NCBI GenBank assembly: GCA_013365365.1 | Contig: JABVXU010000242.1 | Location: 17,608-81,607, forward strand | Length of the DNA: 64,000 bases | Reading direction: 5' to 3' | Source of the DNA: Cruorifilaria tuberocauda | Lineage: Eukaryota; Nematoda; Chromadorea; Rhabditida; Onchocercidae | Shown here: positions 36,220 to 49,656 of the stretch, piece by piece | Numbering within the stretch: position 1 is the first letter of the stretch | Layout: each line of letters starts with the position of its first letter | The notes under the pieces: model-generated | The model's database searches: none | Seen by the model: the letters and a program-made list of their open reading frames with translations, nothing else | What the model was told of the DNA's origin: nothing | Program-made: the position numbers and the translations under genes

Positions 36220-39200
36220 TTAATATTTGATGAATGGAACAGCGAAACGACCTAGATGATATATGGAATCAATGAAAGTAGGTAAATGTTGAATAGGCTC
36301 ATCAAGTGATTGTATAAGTCGACCGAAAATCCGATGTAGGAAGATAAGGAAATCATAAACTAATTTTTGACTGAAGTGACTTTCTACTTGTGAAAAGCAT
36401 GAAGTAAGCACACCATCTGCTACAATTGATCCTTCTACAGTTATCGGTGAATAAATGCCTTTCAAATATTGTCTACCAATCTGAAAATAGCACTCTTCAA
36501 CCTATCAATCGTTTAATAACTATTTTTTTAAACTACTATTTATATAAAAGTATTATCCATATGAAATAGTATAAATAATGTTCATATCATTCAGTATATT
36601 ATTCAAACATATGTAATAGTTATTTAAAAAAAACATTCAAATAATAACTATAATAGAAAAAGAAAGGTAAAACCTTTACTATACGATCCACCTGTAATTG
36701 ATGATTTGATGTCACTGTGAACACACAATCACCCGTACGTGCCTTATGTGCAAATTTTGATTTCAGAAGCCATTGATCAACAATATCAGCAGAATCAGAC
36801 ATACTCTCATGCATCTGTTTGCAATCACCTAATGGTAGAAGATGCAATTCTGTTAGACTTAATTTCCGACCTGATTCCGTTTCCAATACTACAAATTTAG
36901 CACGAGTTTCCGGTTCTCGATGATAAAACATCTCCACTCTTTCATATCTCAATTGACTTTTACTTATCGGTACAAGAACCTGTAAAATACAATTTTTATA
37001 ACTGAGAGCAATAAATGAAGAAAGTATTCGAGCAATCTTAGAGAAATCTCAATTAGTTGCGCATTTTTAATAGGTAACGAAGAATTTACGAAATCGCCCA
37101 CTGAAATTTCCTTCATTGTTTTTTCACCATTTTGTGTGTAAACTTTTGTATCGGCACTAAAACAATTCATAGGTGGCACATTGGGTTCAGCTTGTCGTTG
37201 CTTTTGATGAGCAATCTGAGCTGGAGGTGGATCATGACCTGTATGACCTTTACGGGTTGAACTTTTCGATGCTTGAGCATTTCTAGATTTCAATTTATCG
37301 TTTGATTTATGATGCTTTTTATATTCTTGCTGATTTTCTTGCTTTTTAGCGGATGGTTTTTGCTTCAAATTAGGTACCTAAAAATAGAAATTATCAGTTT
37401 TCCATATTCAAATTTTAATTGCTAATTTTCATTTTTCACATTTTGCAACAGAGTTTCAAAAAAATTAAACAATAAATTATTGTTTGCTAACAGAAATCAA
37501 TTAACAAGAACCTTTGTAGACTGTTCATTATTGCCTTTCTTATCAATAGCTACCGCATTTCCTGATGCCACTAATTCTTCTGCAAAATTCAATTTTGATG
37601 AATATGAAACAGTTCCGCAAATTTTTATTTCATAATTTTTGTATTTTCAGGTTGATTTCACAGTATCTGTACAGATCAGGAATGGCAAGTTAATTTCACT
37701 CATTCAAAAATCGACGATGATGTAATTAAATGAATTGTTGTAGAGAATTTTTTTTTGATCCTTCCGGAATTTTACAGTGCTCAATAATCAATCAGTCATC
37801 CGGAAGATCACAATGTTCGATAATTCATTTGCACATTCCAAGGAAAATTTAATTTATTGCAAGTTTCATCTTAACTGACAAATATTATCAATGAAATCAA
37901 TTAAAGTTAACTTATCAAAAAATGCATGCGATGCAGAAAACAGTAAAATTCGAAAAATGGAACTTATAAAAATTAATTTAAATCTTGGTAAAAAGTCTTA
38001 AAATAAAATGAAAAATTCAAAAAATAAAATAAACTTGACTATTTTTAAAGTTGTAATAAATACCTTTCGATAACTTTTTTTTCATCACCGCACTTCTTCC
38101 TTTTTTTCCATCCTTTTTTTTGGTTAATGCCTGCAAAATTCAAATAAGAAAAAATATTACGAATAAATTTAAGGTCGAAAAGATATAACAACTAATTAAT
38201 GGACTAAATCACAAAGGAAATGACCTGACATTTGGATGATTTGTGACATCTGCGCCTCAATGATCTGTATGAAGATATTCATTTAATGCTCCTTATCTGC
38301 CTAATATGATATCAAATTTGAGCAATATAAATATCAGTAAGATGATTACTCAGATAAATGAAAATTGATTAATGAAATCAAAAGCAGCTATAACAAACTC
38401 ATAAAAATTTAGTTAAAAAATTGGACGGGGAAGTTGGAACTTTCGAAGGTCTAATTGGCACTGAATTACAGATCATTTATCTTTTAGTTTTACTAAATGA
38501 AAGTTTTAAAAAATTCAATAAATTCAAATTTTTGAAAATACCTTCTCATCTTAAAGTAACTATTTTCTATTTCTACACCTTCAAAAATTTTTTCGACTTA
38601 CTGTCATTTTCGTAGCGCCAGTAATGACATGACCACTTCTGTGACCTCGACGTTCTTTTATAGTTGAAATACTCCGAGAAGTTGTCGTATAACTTGTTTG
38701 ACTTACTTCACTTCCGCTACCTGTGTTCATGAAATATATTAAATCCATGAAATTTTATCAAGTGATTTAAGTAAAATAGAAAAAACCGATTAAACTGCTT
38801 AAAATGAACGTTTGCGTCAATTTTGTATTCAGGGAAAAAAGATTGAAAAAATTTGTCCCGTTTGATTAGCAGAGAATAAAAAAACCTTTTTCTGTTGTTT
38901 CGGAAACACCACTCGTCTCATTCCCCGTTTCTTTCGATAGATTAGCAAATAAATCCTTCTTCCATTCTGTTCCATTTGTTTTACTAGGATCTGATTTAGA
39001 CTTCGAATTTTCCTGATTATCCAATCCGGAAAGCTGTTGCTTTTCTGGCAATGATTCGTTTTCACTATCATTACTGACAAATTTTTTAGGATGTTCTTTC
39101 AGCTTTCCTTCTTTTTTCCCAGCTTTTTTTTTATCCATTTCCTCCACACCGTCGTATTCGCCATCACCACAATCACTGGAATCTTTCCCTTTGTCAGTTG

Positions 39201-42200
39201 TAGGATAACCACTCTCTGTTCTATGAATGGATGTTTTGTTACCTTCTAATTTTTGTTTACCTGAAAATAAATGAATTGTCCTAATCACTTTCAGTTATTT
39301 ATCAAATCATCACGTATGGTCCTAATTTGTCGCATTTCAACTTTATCACTTGAAGCAAGAAAAATTAGAAATCATTAAACTGGGTTAATAATTTAAAGTA
39401 AATGAATTGAATTACTAATTAAAAATGATAAAATTAATAATTAATTTAAAAGGATAAAAACAATATCATCTCGTTTAACAATATATTTAAAAATTAACTC
39501 TCGTATATCACAGATATGATAAGGAAATTTCACTTTGAAATAATTATATGCAATGTTTATAATAAAATACGATAAAATTTTGTACAAATACAAAAACAGA
39601 AAGTAAATTGGAAAAGTACTCAAAACTGATTAATTAACTAAAAATTTTAGTGAAATTAACAATAAAATAATCTAACATTAGTATCCCTTCTAGAAATTTC
39701 CTTACCCTTTGCAGTAGAAGTTTCAATTTCATTATCAATCTGATGAATGCGATATCGACGACCGCTTTCTTTAATTCCATCTAAATCACCAAATTTAATC
39801 ATTCGTTCGGTGCTCCATTCTGACCATCTGAAATTAGGCAAATATAATTTCCTCTTTCATGAATCCATGAATCATTTAATCTTATTTCATTTAGGCAACA
39901 ATTTAGCTATAGTAATTTGTTATTAGGTAAGTAATAATTAAAATAGATAAATGTAGCTAATATATGCTAATAAGTAAATGCACGCTATGGTCTAATTCAT
40001 ATGATATAATGAAACTCTTCCACTTGATAAAGAAGTCATTCTAATTTTTATTCAATACTCTTACGTCTAAAATCATTTCTATCATAAACTCATTTAGAAT
40101 ATTAACTTAGATTTATTCAATGGATTATTGTGTTATATCAACATTTACTCTTAAATTCAAATATTATATAAAAGAAGAAATGTATATTTTTCATTGCTTT
40201 TATATTAAATATCTTTTTTAACTTTTTTAAATATTATTTTCAATTGACAGCGATGGAAATTTTGATTTGATATATTGCTTTTTGATATTTAAAATTAATA
40301 TCAAATATTTAAGAAATAAAAAAAATTGAATTGGCCTTTTTTGAAATTGAAATAGATTGTACGGGAGTGTCTATTTCATTAATTAGATTAAAAATGAATA
40401 GTTGAACTTACTTTTTATAGGACCATTCTGCCCAGGTGGCAACAATCCACTGTCCATCACCGGTCAAATTCTGTATTGTAAGCTTGATGTGGTTTAAGCT
40501 ATCATTGATAGTTGGCTCTTTTTTACTCAAATTTACATGATTTACATCATGGATCACCTTTGTCATTTTTTCAGTATCGTTTTGGCACTGTATACTACAA
40601 ATAGTTACCCGATAGCCAGCCCTAAATATGTAATTAATTTATTTTAAATTTTAAAAATTAAAATTTGTTTTCAATTATCATTAACAATTTCTTTTATCAA
40701 TAAAAAAATATCAAAAAATATAATCAATTAAAAGAGTTTTTAAATAATTACAATTTCATGTTCTTTCAAGATCACTAAAAATGATGAACTGCAAAAAGAT
40801 GAATCCGGAAATATCTAACCCTTTTTGAAAAGAACTAAAAAATTTCTACGTATTATCTTGATTTAAATTAAAAAGCTTACTCGTTTCGCTCAACACCTTT
40901 TATCACAAACTGTGACGGTTCCTTTTTACGCAGTAAATAAAGCCTGAGGCGATAACCGGCAAAATCCGCGAATTGTTCTGGCATTTTATTAGCATTCTTT
41001 AAAAACGCATAACCCTCTTTATCTTCTTTTTCTAATTTTTCAGCGGTTGTACCGTTTGAACCATCCGGTAAATCATACAAAAAACAATCGTTTCCCGTAT
41101 GTGATTTTATTTGAACATCTTCATTAATCGACAAATTACAACATGTATGCATTACTCTATAATATTGATTTTTTTCATTTATTTAATTAACTAATTAATT
41201 TAAAGTCAATTAGTTAAAAATAAAAACTAAAATATTTTATAATATTAGATAATAACAATAATAATGTTGGTGTGAAGATAAAATTAGATTTGTTCTTGTT
41301 TAAAATCCGATATGATTAAAAGGGACATTACCTTCATTTTAATAATTAAAATTAATTATTTTAATGGCATCTAAAATCAATAGAAATTTAGAATTAAAAC
41401 TCTATTCAAAACATTTGATGAAATGATTAGTTTATTATAATATTGTTCGCTTTAGTATTTCAGTATATCGTTTATTTTCCACCTCATTAGCATTTGAGTA
41501 TATTCATGTTTATTTTATTTGGTTAAAAAATATCTTAGTAAATTTTAAGATGCTGTGATTAATTTCTCAAATCTGAATTAAATTTTATTATTAGAGATAA
41601 GTTTGTCTTATCATTAGGTTAGGCTTATTGATTAAAGGAATAGAACTATTTTTTGCTAATATCGAATATTATTAATGGGCAAACTTACGGTGCAACAGGT
41701 GTTAACTGTTGTATATGAGCAACAAAATTGGTTTTCCCACCGCAATATGATTGTAAGAGATTATAATGACATTTCTACAAATAGGTAATAATTGTAAGGT
41801 AAGAGAAATACGGGAAGGTAAATGAAGGGAGGGAGTAAGGGAAAGGCTAAGGAAATTTTCATTTTTCGAAAATTAAAAAAGTTTTCCTTTTATTTAAAAT
41901 ACCAAAAAAGCAAAGGAAAGGATAATTGTAAGATTAAATCTTTCTTTTTCTTTTAAGTATAAGCATATCACTATTAATGATTACTAATTTGCCAGTGATT
42001 AATGATGTATTACAATGATCAAAGATATTTTTATCATAAAGGATGAATAATCAGAAAAGAGTTGAAGTTTGCTCTTTGTAAAATAAATGACAAAATTTAT
42101 GCAATATATTACACTAATGATATGGAACGTACCAAAAACCGAAGACCGCAAAGGATCGGTTTTTGACAATGCATCCGAATGGTATCATTCCCGAAATTTT

Positions 42201-42303
42201 GTACCACAATGATTTGATCATCATCACAACGATACGTTATCGTTGCTGACTGATCCATTAGCAGTGATAATGATAAGAAAAGTACTATTGACCTCATCAA
42301 CAT
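36220..42303 (-). CDS. qua-1: Hedgehog-related Hint-domain protein, quahog-like
   Basis: Twelve exons: 42303-42133, 41774-41689, 41156-40881, 40621-40412, 39827-39706, 39260-38886, 38720-38602, 38130-38064, 37579-37512, 37377-37090, 36979-36674 and 36480-36220; 782 residues, every junction in phase. A signal peptide (MLMRSIVLFLSLSLLM) is followed by a Cys-containing secreted N-domain (YRCDDDQIIVV, MHCQKPILCG, HTCCNLS, TICSIQC) to about residue 270. Next comes a Lys/Glu/Ser/Thr-rich linker (about 290-560). The C-terminal Hint/Hog domain (570-782) starts at Cys570 (NCFSADTKVYT) and has Thr637 and His640 in SLTELHLL, spaced as in Drosophila Hh (C258, T326, H329). The Hog end GIYSPITVEGSIVADGVLTSC is also present. 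Hint domains self-cleave and release the N-part. I assign it to quahog rather than warthog or groundhog from the long basic linker and N-domain; that choice is from memory and less certain than the Hint call. Confidence 0.85.
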
Positions 42304-45300
42304 GCTTGTTTTATTGAAACCCGATTATAAAAAGTATTTTACCTAAAATGATGAGGTTTACTAGTGATTTCCGTGATTTTGTACATGCGGAAATTAATGT
42401 AATAAAAATAACGATGATAATTAATAATAATAGTGATAGAAATAACGATTATAATCTTAATCACAATATTAATAATAGTAATAATAACGTAATAGATGTT
42501 CGTTATCAATATGAGGCAAACTTTGATAAATTTTTTAAGGTTCATAATGAAAAATCAAAAAACTTATAATAAATATGATAATGTATGAATTTCTGGACAA
42601 TTATCAAAGTGCTCAATGTATTTGAGGATTGCCTTGATTTCAGTTCCTCGTTTTCCTAACCAAAAGATAAAATTTCAATAATAATGATGGGATAAATGAT
42701 AAACATTCATTGCTTTATACGATAACAATTCAATAAAAGTTTTTATCAATTTTCAAACAAAAAAAACCTAAGTAATTTCATCGGAATAAAATGACTTGCA
42801 ATCCATTAATACTACTGATGATAACTGAAAGGATTTCCGTGAATTTGAAAGATGAATAATTTTTGATTTGTTGTTGTCCACCCAATTCATCCATTCCATT
42901 ATTTTATCCACTAGGACTTGTGACACGTAAATTTTAATTTCTTGTTTTTTAAATTTCTGCTCTAAATCTTACTTTTGACCTCATCCACTTCTGTTTGAAG
43001 AGATGCACTTTCATGCAAAAAATAAAAAAAATTAAAAAGGAATCAGGAAGGAAATTATACTGCAATTCATTGTGTATAAGAAAATAGGGAAGGCATACAT
43101 TTATCGATAAATTAAGCCGAATGGCCTAATTCTTACAATAAATGCTTATTATGATTTAAAAGAATTAAAAGGTGCAATAAACCGTTAAATTCAAAAATCT
43201 CAGTTTTCAAATATAAAAAATAAATAGCCATTAAAATTTTTTCAATTTAAATTTATTCCCTGAAATTCAAGAAGGGACATTTCACAGTTTAAAATTGGTC
43301 ATATTTGATTAAATGTATGAAATATTATTCAAAATTTAATAGCTATAATTAATTGCAAGACTAAGCTCTCTATCTTATCTTCTCTTCTTCCTTGCTCACA
43401 AATTTTATCTTCGATTATAATTAACGAGCTTTAATTACTCGTACATAGCATTTCGATAAGTCACCAAAGGAATCCATACAATAAATGATATCTTCTAGAA
43501 ACTTTTTCGCTACATAATGATTGATGTTTGGGACATCACAGATTAATATGAATTATCTATGGCTGATAATTTATATTAATCTAAAATCGAGCAATGCTTT
43601 CAGGGGAAGTAGCATAACTCATAAAATGACTCACAAAAAGTAAATCTCACATTCCTCACTTTCAGATATCATCAGATTTCCATTTGAATTTAACCAAATT
43701 CATTAATACATTAATCAAATGTATTCTAATTTCATCAGAAAAAGAGAAAGGAAAAAACTATCTGTTCGATTTACAATCGATAGATTCTTTAGAAATATGC
43801 AAAAGATTCGGAAAAAAAATTGTCTTTTAAAATCATTTCGTTTCTCTTTGCATTTGTTGTGTGAGGGAAAGTGATAAAAACAAGAGAATTTTGAAATGAA
43901 AAAAAGAAATCTTTCGAAGTGATGGAAAAAACGATTAATCGCAAATTCCGTTGCATGAATAATAATAATAATAAGAACAAGAAAGAGAATATCATCCATT
44001 AATGATAATTGGTAATAATAATAATAATCAATAACAGCTATGATAGTAATCATAATAATAATAATGATAACAGAGCAAATAATTGCAGTAATTTTGGTTG
44101 TGAAAATTGTAATAATTTAATGATAAGAAGGATTGCTTTAGGAAGCAGAAAGTATGGCTAATAATTCAAATTGTTTGGTTATCACCGCCTCTATTTAAAA
44201 GAATAACAAGAATAGTAGAATAATTAGATCATGTAAAATGTGTGAAGGCCTCATTCGTTCCTCTCAATTCATTTGTTACCTGTTGCTTCCTTCACCTTTT
44301 AATATCTTACCTGTATCCATTCATCTATTTCTTAAATACTAACCTTTGGAATATGTCAATGTAAACACATATCATTATTTATCGTTAGAATATTTCATCC
44401 TCGTTTACTTCCACATGTCCTCTTTATCCCTTCAAATTAGCATTTTTGTCCCCAATTTTAATCAAAATATTCTTTTCACTCAAATTTTAAACATCTCAAT
44501 GCAAACATTTTTCACTCTTGAAAAATTGTACTATAAAAATGAGTGATAACGATCTATCCGATTTATAAATTTGACAAGTTTTTCCACTTTTTTTAATTTT
44601 TTACAAAAGAGTTCAAGAGTAAACAAACATTAATGAAACGGAAGAAAAAAAGTCATGAAACGTTAAAATAGAGAAAAAAAGTTTTCTTGATTGACAGTTC
44701 AGGTAAAGGAACAAAAGAATTTTTTCTGTATGTTCAAAGAGATGTTCGAAGAGAATGATTTAAAGTTTTTTCAAGAATGAATTTAATTAGATTGCCTTCC
44801 TTTTCATTCCCAATTCTTCCTCAATGAATCTAATTTGTGATGATATGATGAAAATTGAAAAATGATAATTTTATTTGAAAAAATTTTTGATATTTTCACT
44901 AATATTAAGCTAAATAATATAAACTAATTAATTGGTATTATTTACTGATTCATATTTGAAATTAAGCATTTTATCACTATTTTCTCCTCATATTTATTAT
45001 TCGTTCATTTAGTGATAAGAAATTTATTCCAATGAAAGTAGAAATTATCACATTTCTTGGACAATCATACTCAATCTCATGACTATCTTTTGAAAATTTG
45101 ATATGAAATTAAAGGAAAAAAGGCGAATAATTAAATACGCATTAAACAGGCCAATTTTCAGAGAATTTTAAGAATTTATTTTCTAGAAATTATCATTCGT
45201 AGGAAAATGATAGATTTGTCTGATCCATTTTTGTTGAAACAAATGACGAAAGTATCCGAAATCATACTCTTATCAGTACTGAAAAAATAGAACAATTACA

Positions 45301-45597
45301 AACTCAATTAGTATTTCCAATAAATTATTTCAAAATTTATCAGTGTTTTGATACCATTTATGAACAAATTTAAATGTTTGCTATAAATCAGAAATCAAAA
45401 ATTATCCATTTTAAATTTCAATATTGGTACCAATCGATATTATTCAAAATTTCACTGAACTAAATGTTAACTTTACTAAATATAAAATAGAACTAATTGA
45501 AAAATAATTGCATAAATAAATTTCAAAAATAATTGAAAAGTACAGGAATAAAGAATTGATATCCTCAATTGCGCTTGTGCGCAAATGGGAAAATCTG

Positions 45598-45660
45598 GAG
45601 GGAAGGAGAGGGAGAGGGAAAGGGAGAGAGAGAGAAAGAGATTGAGGAAGAAAGAGAGGA
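45598..45660. repeat. Purine (GA)n tract
   Basis: About 60 bp of almost pure purine, GGAGAGGGAGAGGG then AGAGAGAGAAAGAG. Minus-strand ORFs reading Ser-Leu repeats across it are artefacts of the repeat. Confidence 0.85.
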
Positions 45661-46436
45661 CAATAAAACACTTCAAAAGTGATGAAATGAAAGGATTTTT
45701 ACCAAATTTCATGTTCGTAATGAGAAAATATTGCTCTAATTTCTGAAATAACTCAAAAGGATGGAACTTTTTAAGAGGTAGTTGAAAAAAAGGAATTAAA
45801 TCTATTATGTTTACCTGTTCATAAATGACCTCATCCAATTCAGTCATATGAACCCATTGTTACTTAGGTAAGGATAAAATAGGAGGAGAAAGGGTCATAA
45901 AGTGCAATTTACTTTCGATACGAAAAATAGCTGCAATGCAAAATTCATTAAAGAATAATTGTGAAAAGGTTGTGATGACCTGTTATGACCGTATTTGTTT
46001 AAATTATTTTTTTCATTCTTACAGTACAAAAAAATTTTGGTTTAGTGTGAGGTTTAAAATTGTTAAAATGGGAAGGATGTATGAAATTATAGGACAGAAT
46101 TAAATCAGAAAAATTCTCTCCTTTTTTTTCCACGAAACAATTCATTTGTTCATGGCCCAATTAATAGGGTGAAATATATGTTTGAAGTTTCGTTTGAAAA
46201 AAAAAAAACTTGAAACTATGAAAGTCAAAAAAGAGCAAAATGAATGGAATGATATCACAGTGATATACGAAAAAATCTGTTGAAGATGGTTGCCTGAAAA
46301 ATTCGATGGATGAAAGAAGTTTGAGATAAAAGGAACTAAGAATATTCTCTCTGAAAATGAAACATTGTCAAGCTTAAATCTTTCAAATTTACAATAATTA
46401 ATTAGGATTACAATTCAAATCGTCTACTCAAATCGT

Positions 46437-46461
46437 CAAAAAAAAATTTTTTTTTTTTGAG
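46437..46461. repeat. A-tract/T-tract palindrome
   Basis: A run of nine A directly followed by about twelve T, framed by TC and GA: an almost perfect palindrome able to form a hairpin or cruciform. Probably simple sequence. Confidence 0.6.
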
Positions 46462-47043
46462 ATAAAATCAAAGAAAGCTATCTAACTCAGCGAATTGCTA
46501 ATAAAACTGTTTGGAGTAAATACAATCACTTGCGGTTAGTTTGCTCGATAGTTTCCATTTGAAGAAAAAAATAGTGATTCACATTTTTATCAATTCTAAG
46601 AAATAAGATGAAATTTGAGAAGAAAATTAATTGTTCAACAAATCAATAATTATTGATCATTGGTTGAAAAAAACTTTTTTAAATTTATTGTTGCATAAAA
46701 GCAAGCCAAAGAGTGGTTAATATTACTTCTTCTGTTTTAAAATCATTATTAACTGATAACATTTGCGCACATAATTTCCTAATAAGAGAATCATCAAGGA
46801 TTGACACACAAATGGCATAATTAAATATTGTTTTTTAGACACAATTGAGCATTGCTTTCATTCTTTGAACTTATGAAAAAGTTTTTCTAATCGAATTTTA
46901 TTTTATTCAATGGTAGTTAATATTTAATTAGTTTAACTAATTGAACAATTAATTAAGTTTAAATAATTATTATACTGTGATAAAGGGAGGAAAATCTATT
47001 CGCTATCAACGGCATCTGGAACTCTCGAAATCTCTAAATAACC

Positions 47044-49656
47044 ATGAATCGAATGAAGCAAAAATCCGGAAATTTTTTCATAAAACAAATTTCGGAATTG
47101 ACAAATGTTATTGACAAATATATGCAAAAAATACCACCAAATATCATTGCTCGAATTATACTTCTTATTCTTTTTTTGCAACTTATTCTTTGTGGTGCTG
47201 CACTTATTATCACTATTTATAGCTCACTGAGATTTGTTCCGTATTAGTAAGTATATCTCTTACCATATTATCACTATTATTACTATCATCAATATTATCG
47301 GTATTATTATTATTATCATTCATACGATTTCCATTTCTATCAGCATAATTGCTATCAATACTATTATCACTAATATTATTTCCATTTCTATTATTACTAC
47401 TGTTTAAATTAAATATTTACTCATGTTTTAGTAAAATATTACCGAATTTTATGCAACGCTATGGTTTATTTCTGGGTGTTTTCATTATCAATTTATATGC
47501 AACATTTATTACTATCATTGCACCATTTCGAATTCATAAATTTTGGTAGTTATTTTTTAATTTCTTATCATCAAATTTAAAATTTATCAAAGTGTATAAT
47601 TTCTAAACAATTATTTTTCTTTAACAAAACTAACAATTACTGCGATAAATTTATTGGATAATTCCAAGTTTATATCTTTTCAGTTTTGTGGAAGCAACGA
47701 AATTGTTGGAAAACTTTCTTGATCTAAAACTATTAAAATATGAGCTATTCACAGCCAGTCTAGCAGTCTTTGCTAGCGCATTTGTCCTATTCATTTCATG
47801 TTATAGCTGGAAAAAGCCTATCCATGATAACATGATGTACGCTGTGAGGAATGCTATCAGTGATAACGATTACGCTCATGTAAGTGTAATATTTGATTAG
47901 CTAATATTAGTGCTGTTCTTTTGTAATATTATATCATTGATATTTGCAGAATATTAATATTGTTCAGCAAAAATTTGAATGTTGCGGAGTTTCGATCAAA
48001 GGCGCCGAGGCGCATCTCATTTGGTTACATTATCTAACACCTGATACTGCCTTCCGACAAAATTTATTCGAGTGAAATTAATTTTTATTTTTAAATTTAA
48101 AACATAAAAACTACGGAAAATATTTTATAATTTATATTGCGTGATATATGTTTGCATAATTAGTAAATAATTTATATTTTAAAAAAGTTGAAAACGCAAC
48201 AAATAATCTGAGGATCAAATAAAATGGAAGCTATTCATTTACTAATTAATTTTATCTTTTGATCTTATTTCATAAAATTAGTAATTTTGACCATCTTCAA
48301 AAATTCAAAAGTGTGAGAATTTTAATAAAGCATAATAAGTTAAATAATCAACTCAAATTTAATTGAATAAATATATTTCTAACGTTTTATTTAGTTATTA
48401 ATACTCTAAATTAAAGTAATGATACAATAATTTCATTTAATTAATGAAATTATTTAATTCAATCCATTGCTAATTTAATTGTTTTCAATTTTAGTGAAAT
48501 GAATTCACTGCCATGGTCTTGTTGTCGATCTAACTATGAGTTTAGTTATTGTGAGCAATTTGCATATGAACGATTTGTCATACCTTTTAATGAAACAAAC
48601 TTCCGTCGAATACCGAGCTATGCTAATCGATTTAGAAAAAATTGGGCATGTTATATTTCATTCAGGAAGTGATAAGAATAGTGATAATGATAACCATAGA
48701 CGCAATATAATCTAAATTACTGATAGAGCCTTCCTTTTCAATTTTGACTCTTCCTTTTCGCAAATCTCTAAAGAAATTCCAATAAATTTTTATTCCGTCA
48801 GCTAACAATACCAGTGAGATATAATGCTTTAAATCTAAATTCAATATAATATTTCAGAATAATGCATATCCTTGAAATTTTTTTAATATCGCAAAAAAAC
48901 TTGAAAAAAGAGTTGATGAATTCTTTTCCCGACAATAGTAAATTAAAAATACGGAATAATCAAGTCTTACTCGAGATTTTGCATCGTGTACTTACGTGAT
49001 CGTCCACGTCGCAATAACATCAAAACTTGCATTTTATATAACAATAAAACATACATAATGTACATTGTCCCTACTTTGTATTTAACTTTATTTTAAATTC
49101 ACAGTTAACCATTAAAAATTTCTACTCGATTCTTTTTGGTTTCATATAATTTCGAAAGAAATTTAGAAAATGTTTGAAATGTTATATTCATAAAGAATTT
49201 ATGAAATTTTTAAATTACAATTTGCATATTTTGAACAAGCAATAATAAGATTTGGAAATTTTTAGGGATGCACTTCATTAAGTGATTGTAAACAAAGGCG
49301 AGAAATAGCGTTAAATTCGGTATACAAGCGTGATTGTGCTAAGGCTTTCTATGAAGCTTTTAAAAGAGGATTTTTTCATCTTAATGGTACCATGCTAATT
49401 ATTTTAGGTAAATCTACAGAACTTCCCATCATATCTTTTCTAAATTTTTTTAAATTCAGAAAACAAAAAAAGAATTAACACATGTCAAATGATAGCATTT
49501 CTTAACTCTTCATATTGAATGATTATTTTTTGCCCTAAAAAGTTAAATTTAATTGAAGGAATATTTCGATCTTCTAGACATAAATTATGCTTTTTTACAG
49601 GATTATGCATGATTTTTGCACTGTTTATGATCAATCATCTTGCAACAGTTCTTTGA
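47044..49656 (+). CDS. Tetraspanin
   Basis: Exons 47044-47246, 47432-47545, 47684-47879, 47950-48071, 48495-48645 (or longer), 49266-49407 and 49601-49656; 327 residues in this model. Four membrane helices are visible: TM1 (IIARIILLILFLQLILC), TM2 (YGLFLGVFIINLYATFITII), TM3 (LFTASLAVFASAFVLFISCY) and TM4 (MLIILGLCMIFALFMI). The large extracellular loop between TM3 and TM4 carries the signature FECCG, then PWSCC and a Gly-Cys (GCTSLSDC) before TM4, which form the loop disulfides. Tetraspanins organise membrane microdomains at the cell surface. The exon 5 end is uncertain: a GC donor (GCATGT at 48646) joins in phase to 49266. Alternatively exon 5 runs to 48668 and an extra exon, 48858-48987, is inserted. 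The ATG at 47044 gives a 35-residue basic cytoplasmic N-terminus. The gene is divergent from the Hint gene. The orthologue is not determined. Confidence 0.85.
47260..47400. repeat. (ATT/ATC)n triplet-rich intron
   Basis: The first tetraspanin intron contains many ATT, ATC and ACT triplets in series (for example ATTATTATTATTATCATTC). Simple sequence, no function inferred. Confidence 0.7.

Larger units (their letters stand above)
42304..47043. other. Divergent intergenic region
   Basis: 4.7 kb between the start of the Hint gene (minus) and the start of the tetraspanin (plus), so it probably contains both promoters. It is strongly AT-rich, with (AAT)n-like triplets at 43959-44070, a purine (GA)n tract at 45598-45660 and a near-perfect A/T palindrome at 46437-46461. 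No coding exon was recognised. Confidence 0.45.

Noticed and set aside
43715..44053. 112-codon minus ORF with Tyr/Ile/Phe runs
   Set aside because: Created by ATA/AAT triplet repeats; no domain and no splice context.
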